Origin: Paenibacillus tyrphae
GTDB lineage: Bacteria; Bacillota; Bacilli; Paenibacillales; NBRC-103111
DNA length: 64,000 nucleotides
Direction: 5' to 3'
NCBI RefSeq assembly: GCF_027925525.1
Contig: NZ_BSDJ01000039.1
Coordinates: 1 to 64,000, forward strand
The translations under genes and the position numbers were made by a program. The notes beneath the pieces were generated by a model, which saw only the letters and a program-made list of their open reading frames with translations, made no database searches and was not told the origin of the DNA. Positions 53,263-61,965 of this stretch are shown piece by piece; position 1 is the first letter of the stretch; each line of letters starts with the position of its first letter.

Positions 53263-54248
53263 AGCGGTTAATCCCGACGCTCGTTCTGGTTCTTGTCTGC
53301 ATCGGAGGCTTCTGGTACGCGTCCAGTCAGGATTTCTTCAAGGAGAAGAAGCCGGAAGCACCGGCGCTTGTCACGGTAAAAAAGGAAGATGTGGCGAGCT
53401 ACACGATCAAAAACGGCGATACCGTCATCGAAATGCAGCAAAAGGACGGCAAATGGGCGATGACCAAGCCGTCCCCGCTTCCGCTGAACGACAACGCTCC
53501 CGGAGCTTGGGTCGATTCGTTCAACGGGGCCAAGAAAGAAAAAACCGTCGACGCTAACCCGACCGATCTGGCTCAATTCGGGCTCGATAAGCCGAAGCAG
53601 GAGTTTACGGTGAACCTTACCGGCGGTACGGCGAACACGCTGTCCGTAGGGGACAAGACCGCCGTTCAAGGATTTTATTACGCGAAGTTTAATTCTTCGC
53701 CGGAAGTGTTCCAGCTTAGCGAATCTACGGTGAATGCGCTGGCGAAGCAGCAGACCGATTTTATGGAAAAAAGTCCGGTTAAGCTGAACTACGAGCAGGT
53801 CCGCTCGCTGACGGTCGATTGGAAAGGCCAGGCCTGGACGATCACCAAAACGGAGCCGGACAAGAAATCGTACGAGGCGGCCTGGAAGCTCGGCGACAAG
53901 GAGTTTAAGGGTGTCGATGCGAGCCAGTTTTTGGATAAAACAGCTTTCCTGACTTCGGATCAGCCGGCCAAGCGGACGACCGAGATCAAGGGATTGGATA
54001 AGCCGGGGCTTCGCATGGAGATCAAGGAGGCCGATGTGACCGCCGGAGGCAAGGAAAGTTCCTCCGTCTACGTCGGAGCCGTCGAGGGCGATAACGTCTG
54101 GATCGCGAAGCAGGGCGGGGAATGGGCCTTCGCCGTTCCGTCCGCGAGCATTCAGGAGCTGGCCGATTTGAGCAAGAAGGAGCCGGCCAAGCCGGGGACT
54201 CCCCAAGGAGAGGCGCCGAAGCAAGAAGCGCCGAAGGAGCAGAAATAA
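53259..54248 (+). CDS. DUF4340 domain protein
   Basis: A 329-residue protein with an N-terminal membrane helix (about 4-20) and a lysine-rich extracellular part with repeated DUF4340-like beta units (KDGKWAMTKPSP..., DWKGQAWTITKTEP...). The C-terminus is rich in Pro, Glu, Gln and Lys. DUF4340 proteins regularly accompany GldG-type transporters; their role is unknown. The ATG at 53259 overlaps the gldG-like stop (ATGA). Terminator 54255-54299 follows. Confidence 0.88.
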   Translation: MKRLIPTLVLVLVCIGGFWYASSQDFFKEKKPEAPALVTVKKEDVASYTIKNGDTVIEMQQKDGKWAMTKPSPLPLNDNAPGAWVDSFNGAKKEKTVDANPTDLAQFGLDKPKQEFTVNLTGGTANTLSVGDKTAVQGFYYAKFNSSPEVFQLSESTVNALAKQQTDFMEKSPVKLNYEQVRSLTVDWKGQAWTITKTEPDKKSYEAAWKLGDKEFKGVDASQFLDKTAFLTSDQPAKRTTEIKGLDKPGLRMEIKEADVTAGGKESSSVYVGAVEGDNVWIAKQGGEWAFAVPSASIQELADLSKKEPAKPGTPQGEAPKQEAPKEQK

Positions 54249-54254
54249 AGCAAT

Positions 54255-54299
54255 AGGACGTCTGTCGGGGACTCGGTCCCGGCATGGCGTCCTTTTTTT
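54255..54299 (+). terminator. Terminator after the Gld-type operon
   Basis: AGGACG (54255-54260) pairs with CGTCCT (54288-54293), with CGGGGAC/GTCCCG inside and seven T after. Confidence 0.9.
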
Positions 54300-54390
54300 G
54301 TTTTGCGGAGAACTGAAAAATATATTAGACCGTCATACATATTTTCCCACCGTACGGGAAATCTAAGGCCAAGAAGGAAGGAGGATTTGG

Positions 54391-54615
54391 ATGATTACAG
54401 GTCAACAGCAAGGAACGGTCAGCACGAAGGAGCTCGCGTATATTACGGACTGCCTCAAAAACGAGGAACTGCTCGCCAAAATTGCAGCTCAAGGCGTAGC
54501 CGAAAGCCAGAATCCGCAGCTAAAGCAGAAGCTGGCGCAAATCGCGCAGGATCGTCTGCAAAATACGGACCACCTGCTCCGTACGCTGCAGCAGCAAACG
54601 CAAACCACCCACTAG
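54391..54615 (+). CDS. CotF-like small spore coat-associated protein
   Basis: A 74-residue glutamine-rich helical protein (STKELAYITDCLKNEELLAKIAAQ) resembling small partner proteins in CotF-type spore coat loci. ATG 54391 is preceded by GAAGGAAGGAGG. It lies 26 nt before a longer CotF-like gene, so both are probably one unit. A CATACATAT sequence at 54334-54342 looks like the -10 of mother-cell sigma factors (sigma-E type CATACANT, one mismatch), but no matching -35 was found. Confidence 0.68.
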   Translation: MITGQQQGTVSTKELAYITDCLKNEELLAKIAAQGVAESQNPQLKQKLAQIAQDRLQNTDHLLRTLQQQTQTTH

Positions 54616-54641
54616 GGCAACCATAAGGAGGTGCGGTAAAC

Positions 54642-55700
54642 ATGTATCAGCAAAACTTCTCCAATCTCCAACCAACGCAAACCCAGCCGGTTCACTTTCA
54701 TTTGAACGAACAAGATGTCGCGAACCTCGTCTTGTCTGAGCTTAAGCGCACGGCCCGCGAGTATACGACCGCCGCATTGGAGGCGACGCATCCGGCGGTT
54801 CGTCAGACTTTTGTATCGTTAACGCAAAAGACGCTGCAGGATCAGGCCGAGCTGTACAACGTGTTGTCTCAATCGGGCGGATACGGCTCGATCAGCATGG
54901 CTTCCCAACAAGAAGTGCAGCAGGAGCTTCAGCAGCAGCTGCGCAAGACCGAACAGCTCCATTCGGTCGTTCAACAGGCGGTGCAGACCGCTTATGCAGG
55001 CGGAAACCTGTATGCACAAAGCGCACATCATCAGACGCAGGCTTACCCGCAAGCCCAGCCGGTCTACCAAGCGCCGGTGCATCAGACGGGCTATCCGTCC
55101 GGCGGCGCGACAACGACTTCCTCGACCGCATCGCCTTACGGCGGCAGCAGCTTCACTGCATTTCCGAGCGGCACTTACGGCCAGACGACCGGCTCCGGCT
55201 ACAGTCATACGACAACCGGTTCGAGCTCTTACGGTTCAAGCACCGGCACAACGGCCGGTTCGAGTTTAACCGGCACGGGGGCGGGTCAAACGAGCGGAGC
55301 AAGCGCCTATAATCCGGGCCTCAGTCAAGCGGTCGGTTCCAGCTTCGGGAGCTCGCTTTCTTCCTCTGCCGGGGCGCATAACAACGAATATGGCGTGAAA
55401 TCCTCTGTCACCGGGACGGACAACCAAGACTATTTCTCGGCCCGGTCGGTCCAAGATTTCAACAATAACAAATACAGCAGCGGGCATGAGACTTACGCCG
55501 GAACCACGTCCTCGCACAATACAAGCTATGCCCCGTCGTCTTCCGTCCACCCTGCCGGCAGCAGCTCCAGCTTCGGGAGCGTCTCCTCGGGAGCCGAAGC
55601 GGCAACGTCGGGTCAAGCTTCCGCATCCGGCTCATATCGCAATAAAACGCAGTCGCATTCCCAGCATGGCACGACCCATAGCAGCAAATATATGATGTAA
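54642..55700 (+). CDS. CotF-like spore coat protein with Ser/Gly/Thr-rich tail
   Basis: A 352-residue protein. The N-terminal ~115 residues are helical and resemble the CotF/coat family (EQDVANLVLSELKRTAREYTTAALEATHP...QTFVSLTQKTLQDQAELYNVLSQ). The remaining ~235 residues are low-complexity, rich in Ser, Gly, Thr, Tyr, Ala and His, without a strict repeat, a composition common in spore surface proteins. The ribosome site AAGGAGGTG precedes ATG 54642. Function as outer coat or crust component is inferred from the N-terminal family and tail composition. Confidence 0.75.
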   Translation: MYQQNFSNLQPTQTQPVHFHLNEQDVANLVLSELKRTAREYTTAALEATHPAVRQTFVSLTQKTLQDQAELYNVLSQSGGYGSISMASQQEVQQELQQQLRKTEQLHSVVQQAVQTAYAGGNLYAQSAHHQTQAYPQAQPVYQAPVHQTGYPSGGATTTSSTASPYGGSSFTAFPSGTYGQTTGSGYSHTTTGSSSYGSSTGTTAGSSLTGTGAGQTSGASAYNPGLSQAVGSSFGSSLSSSAGAHNNEYGVKSSVTGTDNQDYFSARSVQDFNNNKYSSGHETYAGTTSSHNTSYAPSSSVHPAGSSSSFGSVSSGAEAATSGQASASGSYRNKTQSHSQHGTTHSSKYMM

Positions 55701-55708
55701 GGCGCTGT

Positions 55709-55752
55709 AGCCCGGCCCGGACTGGACCTTCCAGGTTCCGCCGGGCTTTTTT
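55709..55752 (+). terminator. Terminator after the coat protein genes
   Basis: AGCCCGGC (55709-55716) pairs with GCCGGGCT (55740-55747), with an inner stem, followed by TTTTTTC. Confidence 0.88.
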
Positions 55753-55796
55753 CTGCGCACGGTTTTATTTCCGGAAACGGCCGCCCGGGCCGCATT

Positions 55797-56171
55797 TCAT
55801 GTCAGGCGCTGAACGAACTCAAGCCGGTTGCCGAACGGGTCCAAACAGTGAAAGCGGAGCATGCCATCCAGCGGCACGTCCTCCCGGACGACGATTCCCT
55901 TTTCCGCTAACGCTTGCTTAAGCTTTCCGAGATCCTTGACCTGGAAAGCCGGATGCGCTTTTGACGCAGGAACGAAATCGGTCTGTACGCCGATATGCAC
56001 CTCATGGGGGCCACAGGCGAACCATACGCCGCCGCGCGCCTGGAGCGGCTCGGGCTTCGGAATTTCCCGCATTCCCAGCAGTTCTCCGTAAAAAGCCCGC
56101 GCCTCTTCTTCGCATCCCGTCGGCGCGGCAAGCTGGATATGGTCGATCCCTGCATATTCGTGAGCTTCCAT
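55797..56171 (-). CDS. VOC (glyoxalase/bleomycin resistance) family protein
   Basis: A 124-residue vicinal-oxygen-chelate protein. Paired beta-alpha-beta-beta-beta modules carry possible metal ligands His (IDHIQLAAP), Glu/His around HEVHIGVQ, and Glu in GNRLEFVQ. Substrate cannot be told. ATG 56171 follows GAAGGAGG; the TTG at 56189 is inside that site. A perfect 8-bp inverted repeat (56204-56224) upstream overlaps its likely -10. Confidence 0.87.
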   Translation of the reverse strand: MEAHEYAGIDHIQLAAPTGCEEEARAFYGELLGMREIPKPEPLQARGGVWFACGPHEVHIGVQTDFVPASKAHPAFQVKDLGKLKQALAEKGIVVREDVPLDGMLRFHCLDPFGNRLEFVQRLT

Positions 56172-56203
56172 GATTGATGCCTCCTTCAAAACTTTATTTC
56201 AGC

Positions 56204-56224
56204 AAATGAAACTATATTTCATTT
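56204..56224 (-). promoter_or_regulatory. Operator-like palindrome upstream of the VOC gene
   Basis: AAATGAAA (56204-56211), CTATA, TTTCATTT (56217-56224). On the minus strand it contains TATAGT, a reasonable -10, so a bound repressor would block the VOC gene. No regulator gene is adjacent. Confidence 0.5.
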
Positions 56225-56353
56225 AATGGTACAAATATATCGTATATGATTCTGATATTCATGTAAATAGTGCCGCGTCGAGCACGACTAACCGAGTCTT
56301 GCCAAAAAAGGGTATAATATTTCCGTAGCGACACGGAGAGGGGACTTGGGAGG

Positions 56354-57058
56354 ATGTATCGTATTCTGATCGTGGAGGATGACGATAAGATTGCTGGTAT
56401 CCTTCAGGAATACTTGGACAAGTACGGGTACGAAGCTGTTCGGACGACCGACTATAAACATATAAAAGATGCGTTTCTTCATCATAAGCCCGAGCTTGTG
56501 CTGCTCGATATCAATTTGCCTAGTTACGACGGATTCTATTGGTGCCGCCAGATTCGCACCGTCTCCAGCGTGCCGATCTTGTTCATGTCCGCGCGGGTCG
56601 GGGAAATGGACCAGATCATGGCCATTGAGAACGGCGGCGACGATTACATAACGAAGCCGTTTCATTCGGAAGTCGTCATGGCGAAGATCAAAAGCGCTCT
56701 GCGCCGCGCCTATGGGGAATATGCGCAGGTGCAGTCCGGACGCGAGCTGACGGAGCTGAACGGCCTGTTCGTTGACCGGACACGGAGCTCGGCCGAATGG
56801 CAGGGACGCAAGGTGGACCTCAGCCGCAACGAGCTGCTGCTGCTGGATCTTCTGCTGAAGCAGGCGGGAGAAGTCGTTTCCCGCGAACGGCTGCTTGAAG
56901 CGCTGTGGGACGACATCGATTTCGTCGATGACAATACGCTTACGGTGAATGTCACGAGAGTGCGCAAAAAATTGGAGGAGCTCGGCATCATGCGCGCCAT
57001 CGAAACGGTCCGCGGCCAAGGCTACCGGCTTCAATCTTCCTGGGAGGGCGAAGGATGA
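56354..57058 (+). CDS. OmpR-family response regulator (BceR-like)
   Basis: A 234-residue regulator with receiver domain (acidic EDDD at 8-11, phospho-acceptor Asp52 in LLDINLP, Lys in TKPF) and a C-terminal winged helix. It precedes a short-loop histidine kinase (ATGA overlap) and a Bce-type ABC transporter, the standard antimicrobial-peptide sensing and detoxification module. It is expected to bind the TNACA-N4-TGTAA site at 58162-58175. A TATAAT at 56313-56318 is the likely -10, with no good -35. Confidence 0.92.
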   Translation: MYRILIVEDDDKIAGILQEYLDKYGYEAVRTTDYKHIKDAFLHHKPELVLLDINLPSYDGFYWCRQIRTVSSVPILFMSARVGEMDQIMAIENGGDDYITKPFHSEVVMAKIKSALRRAYGEYAQVQSGRELTELNGLFVDRTRSSAEWQGRKVDLSRNELLLLDLLLKQAGEVVSRERLLEALWDDIDFVDDNTLTVNVTRVRKKLEELGIMRAIETVRGQGYRLQSSWEGEG

Positions 57059-58164
57059 GCTTTCGCGACTTTTTGGCCGACCGCATCGGATTTATCGTCA
57101 TCTATTGGATCAATGTGATCTTAATCGCGGCAGTTGTGCAGCTGGACCTGCTGGGCAAAAACGTATCACTCGACGAAAGCAATATCGCCTACATGGCCTT
57201 ATTATCGGCAGCGGGGCTTATCGCTTTCTTGATCTTGGACTATATCCGGCAGCGCGGGTATTTCACAGGACTTCGGAGTCTGAAGCAAAGCGGGCTCAAC
57301 GGCCGCAAGCCTGAGGCGATGGAGGGCGTTATAAGCCTGCCTACGGGCGTCACCCGGGAGCAGCGTATGACCGTAGAGCTGCTGTTGGAATTATACGGTG
57401 CTTATACCGACCGGCTCGAGAAGCACCGGATTTCCCAAGATCATCACCAAACATTCGTTCGGTTATGGGTGCATCAAATGAAAACGCCGGTGTCCGTCAT
57501 CGGACTGCTGACCGAGCAGCCGCACGCCGCGCCGACGGAAGCACCCCAACGTCCGGTTGGAGCAGTACTGGAGAGCATTCAGGAAGAAAACGAGAAGCTG
57601 CGTCAAGGTCTCGACATGATGCTGCACACGGCACGGCTTGAGAAGTTCGAAGCGGATCTTCGCATGCAGAAGGTCGATCTGCTGCAAGCGGTCCGCCATG
57701 TCATTAACGAGCATAAGAAGGCATGCATCCGCTACCGGATCTATCCGAAGCTGATTGCCAGCCACGAAGCGTGCTACATTGATACGGACGATAAATGGCT
57801 GGGCATCATTTTGCATCAAATCGTCTCGAATGCGATTAAATATTCCAAAAGCAAGCACGACGGCAGCAAATCGTTGATCATGACGATTACGAAGGACGGC
57901 AGCGGCTGTCATGCCGTATTTCAGGACGAAGGGATCGGCATCGCCGAGCAGGATCTTCCGCGGGTGTTCGATCCTTTTTTTACCGGCGAGAACGGCAGGC
58001 TCGTCGCCGAATCGACCGGCATGGGGTTGTTTGTCGCTAGGGAAGCGTGCCGGAGGCTCGGACATCGGCTTGAGATTGAATCGAAGCTCGGGGAAGGAAC
58101 GATCGTCCGCCTTCATTTTCCGCGCAGCGGAGCGCTGCACGAAGGGCTGCTGCCCCTTAAGTGA
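57055..58164 (+). CDS. Intramembrane-sensing histidine kinase (BceS-like)
   Basis: A 369-residue kinase with two membrane helices (about 11-30 and 44-62) joined by only about a dozen external residues. This is the mark of BceS-type kinases that cannot sense peptides alone and rely on their ABC transporter. The H-box His140 is in LWVHQMKTPVSV; N (QIVSNAIKYS), G1 and G2 boxes are present. The ATG overlaps the regulator stop (ATGA). Confidence 0.93.
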   Translation: MSFRDFLADRIGFIVIYWINVILIAAVVQLDLLGKNVSLDESNIAYMALLSAAGLIAFLILDYIRQRGYFTGLRSLKQSGLNGRKPEAMEGVISLPTGVTREQRMTVELLLELYGAYTDRLEKHRISQDHHQTFVRLWVHQMKTPVSVIGLLTEQPHAAPTEAPQRPVGAVLESIQEENEKLRQGLDMMLHTARLEKFEADLRMQKVDLLQAVRHVINEHKKACIRYRIYPKLIASHEACYIDTDDKWLGIILHQIVSNAIKYSKSKHDGSKSLIMTITKDGSGCHAVFQDEGIGIAEQDLPRVFDPFFTGENGRLVAESTGMGLFVAREACRRLGHRLEIESKLGEGTIVRLHFPRSGALHEGLLPLK

Positions 58165-58175
58165 CAGTGTTGTAA
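58162..58175 (+). promoter_or_regulatory. BceR-type operator upstream of the transporter genes
   Basis: TGACA-GTGT-TGTAA matches the TNACA-N4-TGTAA binding motif of BceR-like regulators exactly. A further TGTAA half-site is at 58192-58196 and a -10 TATACT at 58230-58235 with a poor -35, as expected for an activated promoter. Confidence 0.7.
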
Positions 58176-58272
58176 GAAAACAGGATCATCATGTAAGGTG
58201 AATCGATGGCTTGGCCGGCGGAACCTTCGTATACTACAGGCAGAGTGAAGTGATTAAAGGAGGAACCGCATC

Positions 58273-59055
58273 GTGACTACTGTACTGAAGACGGATGCCT
58301 TGTCCAAAATATACGGCAGCGCCGGCAAAGGCGTCGTTTATAAAGCGCTCGAGCATATCTCGCTGGAAATCGGACGGGGAGAATTCACCGGCATTATGGG
58401 GCCGTCGGGCAGCGGCAAGACGACGCTGCTCAATCTGCTCGCCACCATCGACAAACCGACCTCGGGGCATATTGAAATCAACGGTACCGACCCGGCGGGG
58501 CTGAACAACAAGCAGCTTGCTTTATTCCGCCGCCGCGAGCTCGGTTTCGTATTTCAAGATTTTAACCTGCTGGAGACGCTCTCAATCAAAGAAAACATCA
58601 TTTTGCCGCTCGTGCTGGAAGGGACGAAGCCGTCCGAGATCGAGCGGCGTGTGGCGGAAATCGCCGAGGTTCTCGGCATCACCCCGATTTTGTCCAAACG
58701 AACGTACGAGGTATCCGGGGGGCAGCAGCAGCGCACGGCCATTGCACGAGCCATCATTCACCGCCCGTCATTGCTGCTGGCCGACGAATTGACGGGCAAT
58801 CTGGATTCGAAGGCGGCCAAAGACGTGATGGAGTCGCTGCGGAGTCTTAATGAGAAGCGGGAAGTGACCATCCTAATGGTGACGCACGATCCGTTTGCCG
58901 CCAGCTACTGCAAGCGGGTCTTGTTCATCAAAGACGGCAAGCTTTTTTCGGAGATTCGCCGCGGTGCGAACCGGCAAGCTTTTTTTCAGCAAATTTTGGA
59001 CACTTTAAGCGTGCTGGGAGGGAATTTCGATGAACTTCCGACAGCTCGCCCTTAA
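58273..59055 (+). CDS. Bce-type ABC transporter ATP-binding protein (BceA-like)
   Basis: A 260-residue ATPase of the MacB/BceA group: Walker A GPSGSGKTT, Q-loop FVFQDFNLLET, signature VSGGQQQRTAIARA, Walker B LLLADELTGNLDS. BceAB transporters protect against bacitracin-like or other cell-wall-active peptides and signal transport activity to their kinase. GTG 58273 follows AAAGGAGG. It overlaps the permease gene by 26 nt. The actual peptide cannot be inferred from sequence by eye. Confidence 0.92.
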   Translation: MTTVLKTDALSKIYGSAGKGVVYKALEHISLEIGRGEFTGIMGPSGSGKTTLLNLLATIDKPTSGHIEINGTDPAGLNNKQLALFRRRELGFVFQDFNLLETLSIKENIILPLVLEGTKPSEIERRVAEIAEVLGITPILSKRTYEVSGGQQQRTAIARAIIHRPSLLLADELTGNLDSKAAKDVMESLRSLNEKREVTILMVTHDPFAASYCKRVLFIKDGKLFSEIRRGANRQAFFQQILDTLSVLGGNFDELPTARP

Positions 59056-60958
59056 AAATATTCAAGGCAGTTGGCACCGGTATGTCGCATTTTTTCTGAG
59101 CAGCGCTTTTTCCGTCATGGTTTTCTATATGTTCGGATCGTTCATTTACCATCCCGAAATCGCAAACGGGAAGATCAAAGCGGCAAGTATGGTGAAACAA
59201 GTGCTCTTCTCCTGCCAGATTCTGATCGTCATCTTCTCGTTTTTCTTCGTGCTGTACGCCAGCTTTGCTTTTCTCAAGACGCGCAAGAAAGAGTTCGGAT
59301 TGCTCACCTTGTTCGGAATGACCCGTTCGCAGATCTGCCGCCTGATGTTCTACGAGCAGATGATGATCGGCCTGCTGTCGATCGGCGCCGGGATCGGTAC
59401 CGGCATGCTTTTCTCGAAGCTGTTCTTTTTGGCTATTGCGCGTTTGCTTCAAATAGATAGCCCAATCCGCTTCGTCGTGCCGCCCCAGGCGCTGCTCCAG
59501 ACGGTCATCGGCTTTCTGGCCTTGTTTCTCGCGATGACCCTGTTTGCCATGTTCAGCGTAGGCCGCAGCCAGATCATCGCGCTATTGCGGGCGGCCAAAC
59601 AGCCGAAGAAGCCTCCCATGGCTTCGCCGTGGCTCACCGTCTTGGCGGTCGTTTGTCTTGGAGGCGGCTATTATTTGGCGTTTACGACTTCGCTGAAGCT
59701 CATTATGCAGCTTATGCTTCCGATCATTTTATTAACCGTGCTCGGCACCTATTTCCTGTTCACGCAGGCGAGCGTGGCGATTATCCACAGATTGCAGCGC
59801 ATGACGGGCTTGTACTACAACAGGACTAATATGATTGCCATCTCGCAGCTTGCGTTCAAACTGAAAGACAACGCGCGCACACTGTTCGTCGTTTCGGTTT
59901 TGAGCGCGGTCATTTTGACGGCATCGGGCACGATTTACGTGTTTTATAAGAACAGCGACAAGCAGCTGATGGAGCAGTTTCCGAATACGATAAGCTTTAC
60001 CGAACAAGGGCTTAATGCCCCTGGAGGGATCAACCCCGAGAAGATCAAGGCCGTATTGACTGCTGCAGGGGCGAGCTTGGCGAAGGAATTGAAAATCGCA
60101 GGCGTACAGGTCCCGCTTAAGCTGGATGGCTCCCGTGCAACCGATATGACGGCGCTGCTGATATCGGAATCCGATTACAATCGGGCGGCGGAAGGAATCG
60201 AGTATGCAGCTCCGCTTCAGATCGCGCCGGGGCATGCCGTATTCAGCTATCCTTACAGGATGAGCGACATCAAGCTAATGGAAAAAGGTTCGCAGCGAAC
60301 CGTTCAGTTAAATGGGCAAACTTGGCCGCTGGAGATGGACGGGCAGGTAACGGGAGGCGTTATCAATCTGATGGGAGAAGCAAGCGGGCTGCTCGTGGTC
60401 AATAACGGGGAATATGCCCAAATGATGGGCAAGGTGCCTGACGACCGGAAGCTCGTCTATTACGGCTTTGAGCTGAACCGGTGGCAGGAGCATTCCGCCG
60501 CCGTAGAGAAAGTGAAGCAGTCCGTCCCCGAAGAGCAGAGGAAACAATTGTCCGACCGTACCTCCTACTACGCCTCGATCCATCAAAGCTCGGCATTATC
60601 GCTGCTTATCGGCTTGTTCGTCAGCTTCCTGTTTTTTGTCGCCTCGGCGAGCATGCTGTATTTCAAGCTGTTCACCGAGCTGCAGGACGATGATAACCAA
60701 TATCGTGCGCTTATGCGGATCGGGATGTCCGTATCTGAAGTCCGGCGGATCATTAACGTGCAGATCGGCCTGCTGTTCCTGCTCCCGGTTGTCGTAGGCG
60801 CGGCTCATGCGGCTTTCGCTTACAAGACGCTGGCGAATTTGCTCTCGATGAACGTATGGTCTTACGGGGCGCTGGTCATTTCCATTTTTGCCGTGCTGCA
60901 ATTTGGTTATTTCCTGCTCACCCGCCGCGCTTACATGGCCCAGATGAAGAGCTTGTAA
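59030..60958 (+). CDS. Bce-type ABC transporter permease (BceB-like)
   Basis: A 642-residue permease with ten expected membrane helices and the large extracellular domain between helices 7 and 8 (about residues 305-520) that is unique to BceB-type transporters and governs substrate and kinase signalling. The length matches the family (~640-660). ATG 59030 lies within the end of the ATPase gene and follows GGGAGGG. No clear terminator follows before the next gene. Confidence 0.92.
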   Translation: MNFRQLALKNIQGSWHRYVAFFLSSAFSVMVFYMFGSFIYHPEIANGKIKAASMVKQVLFSCQILIVIFSFFFVLYASFAFLKTRKKEFGLLTLFGMTRSQICRLMFYEQMMIGLLSIGAGIGTGMLFSKLFFLAIARLLQIDSPIRFVVPPQALLQTVIGFLALFLAMTLFAMFSVGRSQIIALLRAAKQPKKPPMASPWLTVLAVVCLGGGYYLAFTTSLKLIMQLMLPIILLTVLGTYFLFTQASVAIIHRLQRMTGLYYNRTNMIAISQLAFKLKDNARTLFVVSVLSAVILTASGTIYVFYKNSDKQLMEQFPNTISFTEQGLNAPGGINPEKIKAVLTAAGASLAKELKIAGVQVPLKLDGSRATDMTALLISESDYNRAAEGIEYAAPLQIAPGHAVFSYPYRMSDIKLMEKGSQRTVQLNGQTWPLEMDGQVTGGVINLMGEASGLLVVNNGEYAQMMGKVPDDRKLVYYGFELNRWQEHSAAVEKVKQSVPEEQRKQLSDRTSYYASIHQSSALSLLIGLFVSFLFFVASASMLYFKLFTELQDDDNQYRALMRIGMSVSEVRRIINVQIGLLFLLPVVVGAAHAAFAYKTLANLLSMNVWSYGALVISIFAVLQFGYFLLTRRAYMAQMKSL

Positions 60959-61087
60959 GCGATGAGACGATACGAGCAACTCTCATGATCAGGTCATTGC
61001 CTGGGGTCTCCTCCGCAAGTTTGGTATATTTTTTCGTTTTTGAACCATAATACGAAAAAAGAGCCAACACGGAAGGGGCATCATCCG

Positions 61088-61672
61088 GTGAAAATCATCG
61101 TCACACTGCTTCTGGCCGCGGCGCTTCTGTGCGGCTGTACAAGGGAGCCCGATCGGCACGCCACCGATATGAAGACGCTGCAAAAAACGGTCGGTCGTGA
61201 GAGGCTGCTGCAGACGTTCAGCCAAATCGAGCCGCCGCCGATGGGAAAAGAAATCATGAACAAATCCGACCAAGAGATCATCGCTTGGATTAAGCAAGTC
61301 GACGACTGGACGCATAAAGTGCTGTCTTCTCCGGTTACCGGGGAGATGGACGAACACGCCATGCGCGAGATGCGGACGCAGCTGGGGAAAGTGTATACGC
61401 CCGACATGGCGCGGCGGATGATCGATTACTTTTACCGCAGGGACCCCCGGATCGGAACGTACCAAGCGAACAGCACCAAAGCGATGCTGGGCTTGCGCAG
61501 CGAATGGGGGCAATACGAGCTGCATAAATCGCAGCCGGCCGAGGGGCAGTACAAGCTCAGCCTGACTGGCAGGTCGAAGCAAGACTACAGCGAATCCGTC
61601 ATGTATCACGAGTCCGCCTACAGCGTACAAGGCGACCGCTTGATCGTCAGCGAATTCAAGACCCGCTCTTAA
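61088..61672 (+). CDS. Putative lipoprotein (194 aa)
   Basis: A 194-residue secreted lipoprotein candidate. GTG 61088 follows GGAAGGGG; the signal VKIIVTLLLAAALLCGC ends in a lipobox-like LCGC, slightly atypical at -2. The mature part is hydrophilic and helical with many charged residues and no recognised domain. A possible extended -10 (TGGTATATT, 61022-61030) gives it its own promoter, so it need not belong to the Bce module although it adjoins it. Terminator 61697-61732. Confidence 0.7.
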   Translation: MKIIVTLLLAAALLCGCTREPDRHATDMKTLQKTVGRERLLQTFSQIEPPPMGKEIMNKSDQEIIAWIKQVDDWTHKVLSSPVTGEMDEHAMREMRTQLGKVYTPDMARRMIDYFYRRDPRIGTYQANSTKAMLGLRSEWGQYELHKSQPAEGQYKLSLTGRSKQDYSESVMYHESAYSVQGDRLIVSEFKTRS

Positions 61673-61696
61673 GCCTCCCGAACAGCTTGTTTATAG

Positions 61697-61732
61697 CAGA
61701 CTGGCGTTGATTACACGCTGGTCTGTTTTTTT
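61697..61732 (+). terminator. Terminator after the lipoprotein gene
   Basis: CAGAC (61698-61702) pairs with GTCTG (61721-61725), continued inside by GCGT/ACGC; TTTTTTT follows. Confidence 0.85.
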
Positions 61733-61965
61733 GTAGGCCGGCGCTGGTAAAAGGTTCTGGTCAAACGTCCGATACAGACGAACAGGCATTCCTATTCCTT
61801 GCTTGTTTTATGGTATAATAAGAAGAAGAGCGGTTCCCTGCAGCCTTCATTGACACCGGGCGCGGGCTCGCATAGACTTGATTTGAGACAGAATGAATCA
61901 GCTCCGTACGTTCCTTTTCCGGGGGCGGCGGGCTTGCCGCGTTTAACGGACAGGAGGCAATTTCT

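Noticed and set aside
60723-60745. GAAGTCCGG-like match to the repeat ends found at 25301-25477
   Set aside because: Isolated short match inside the permease coding sequence without the rest of the element.
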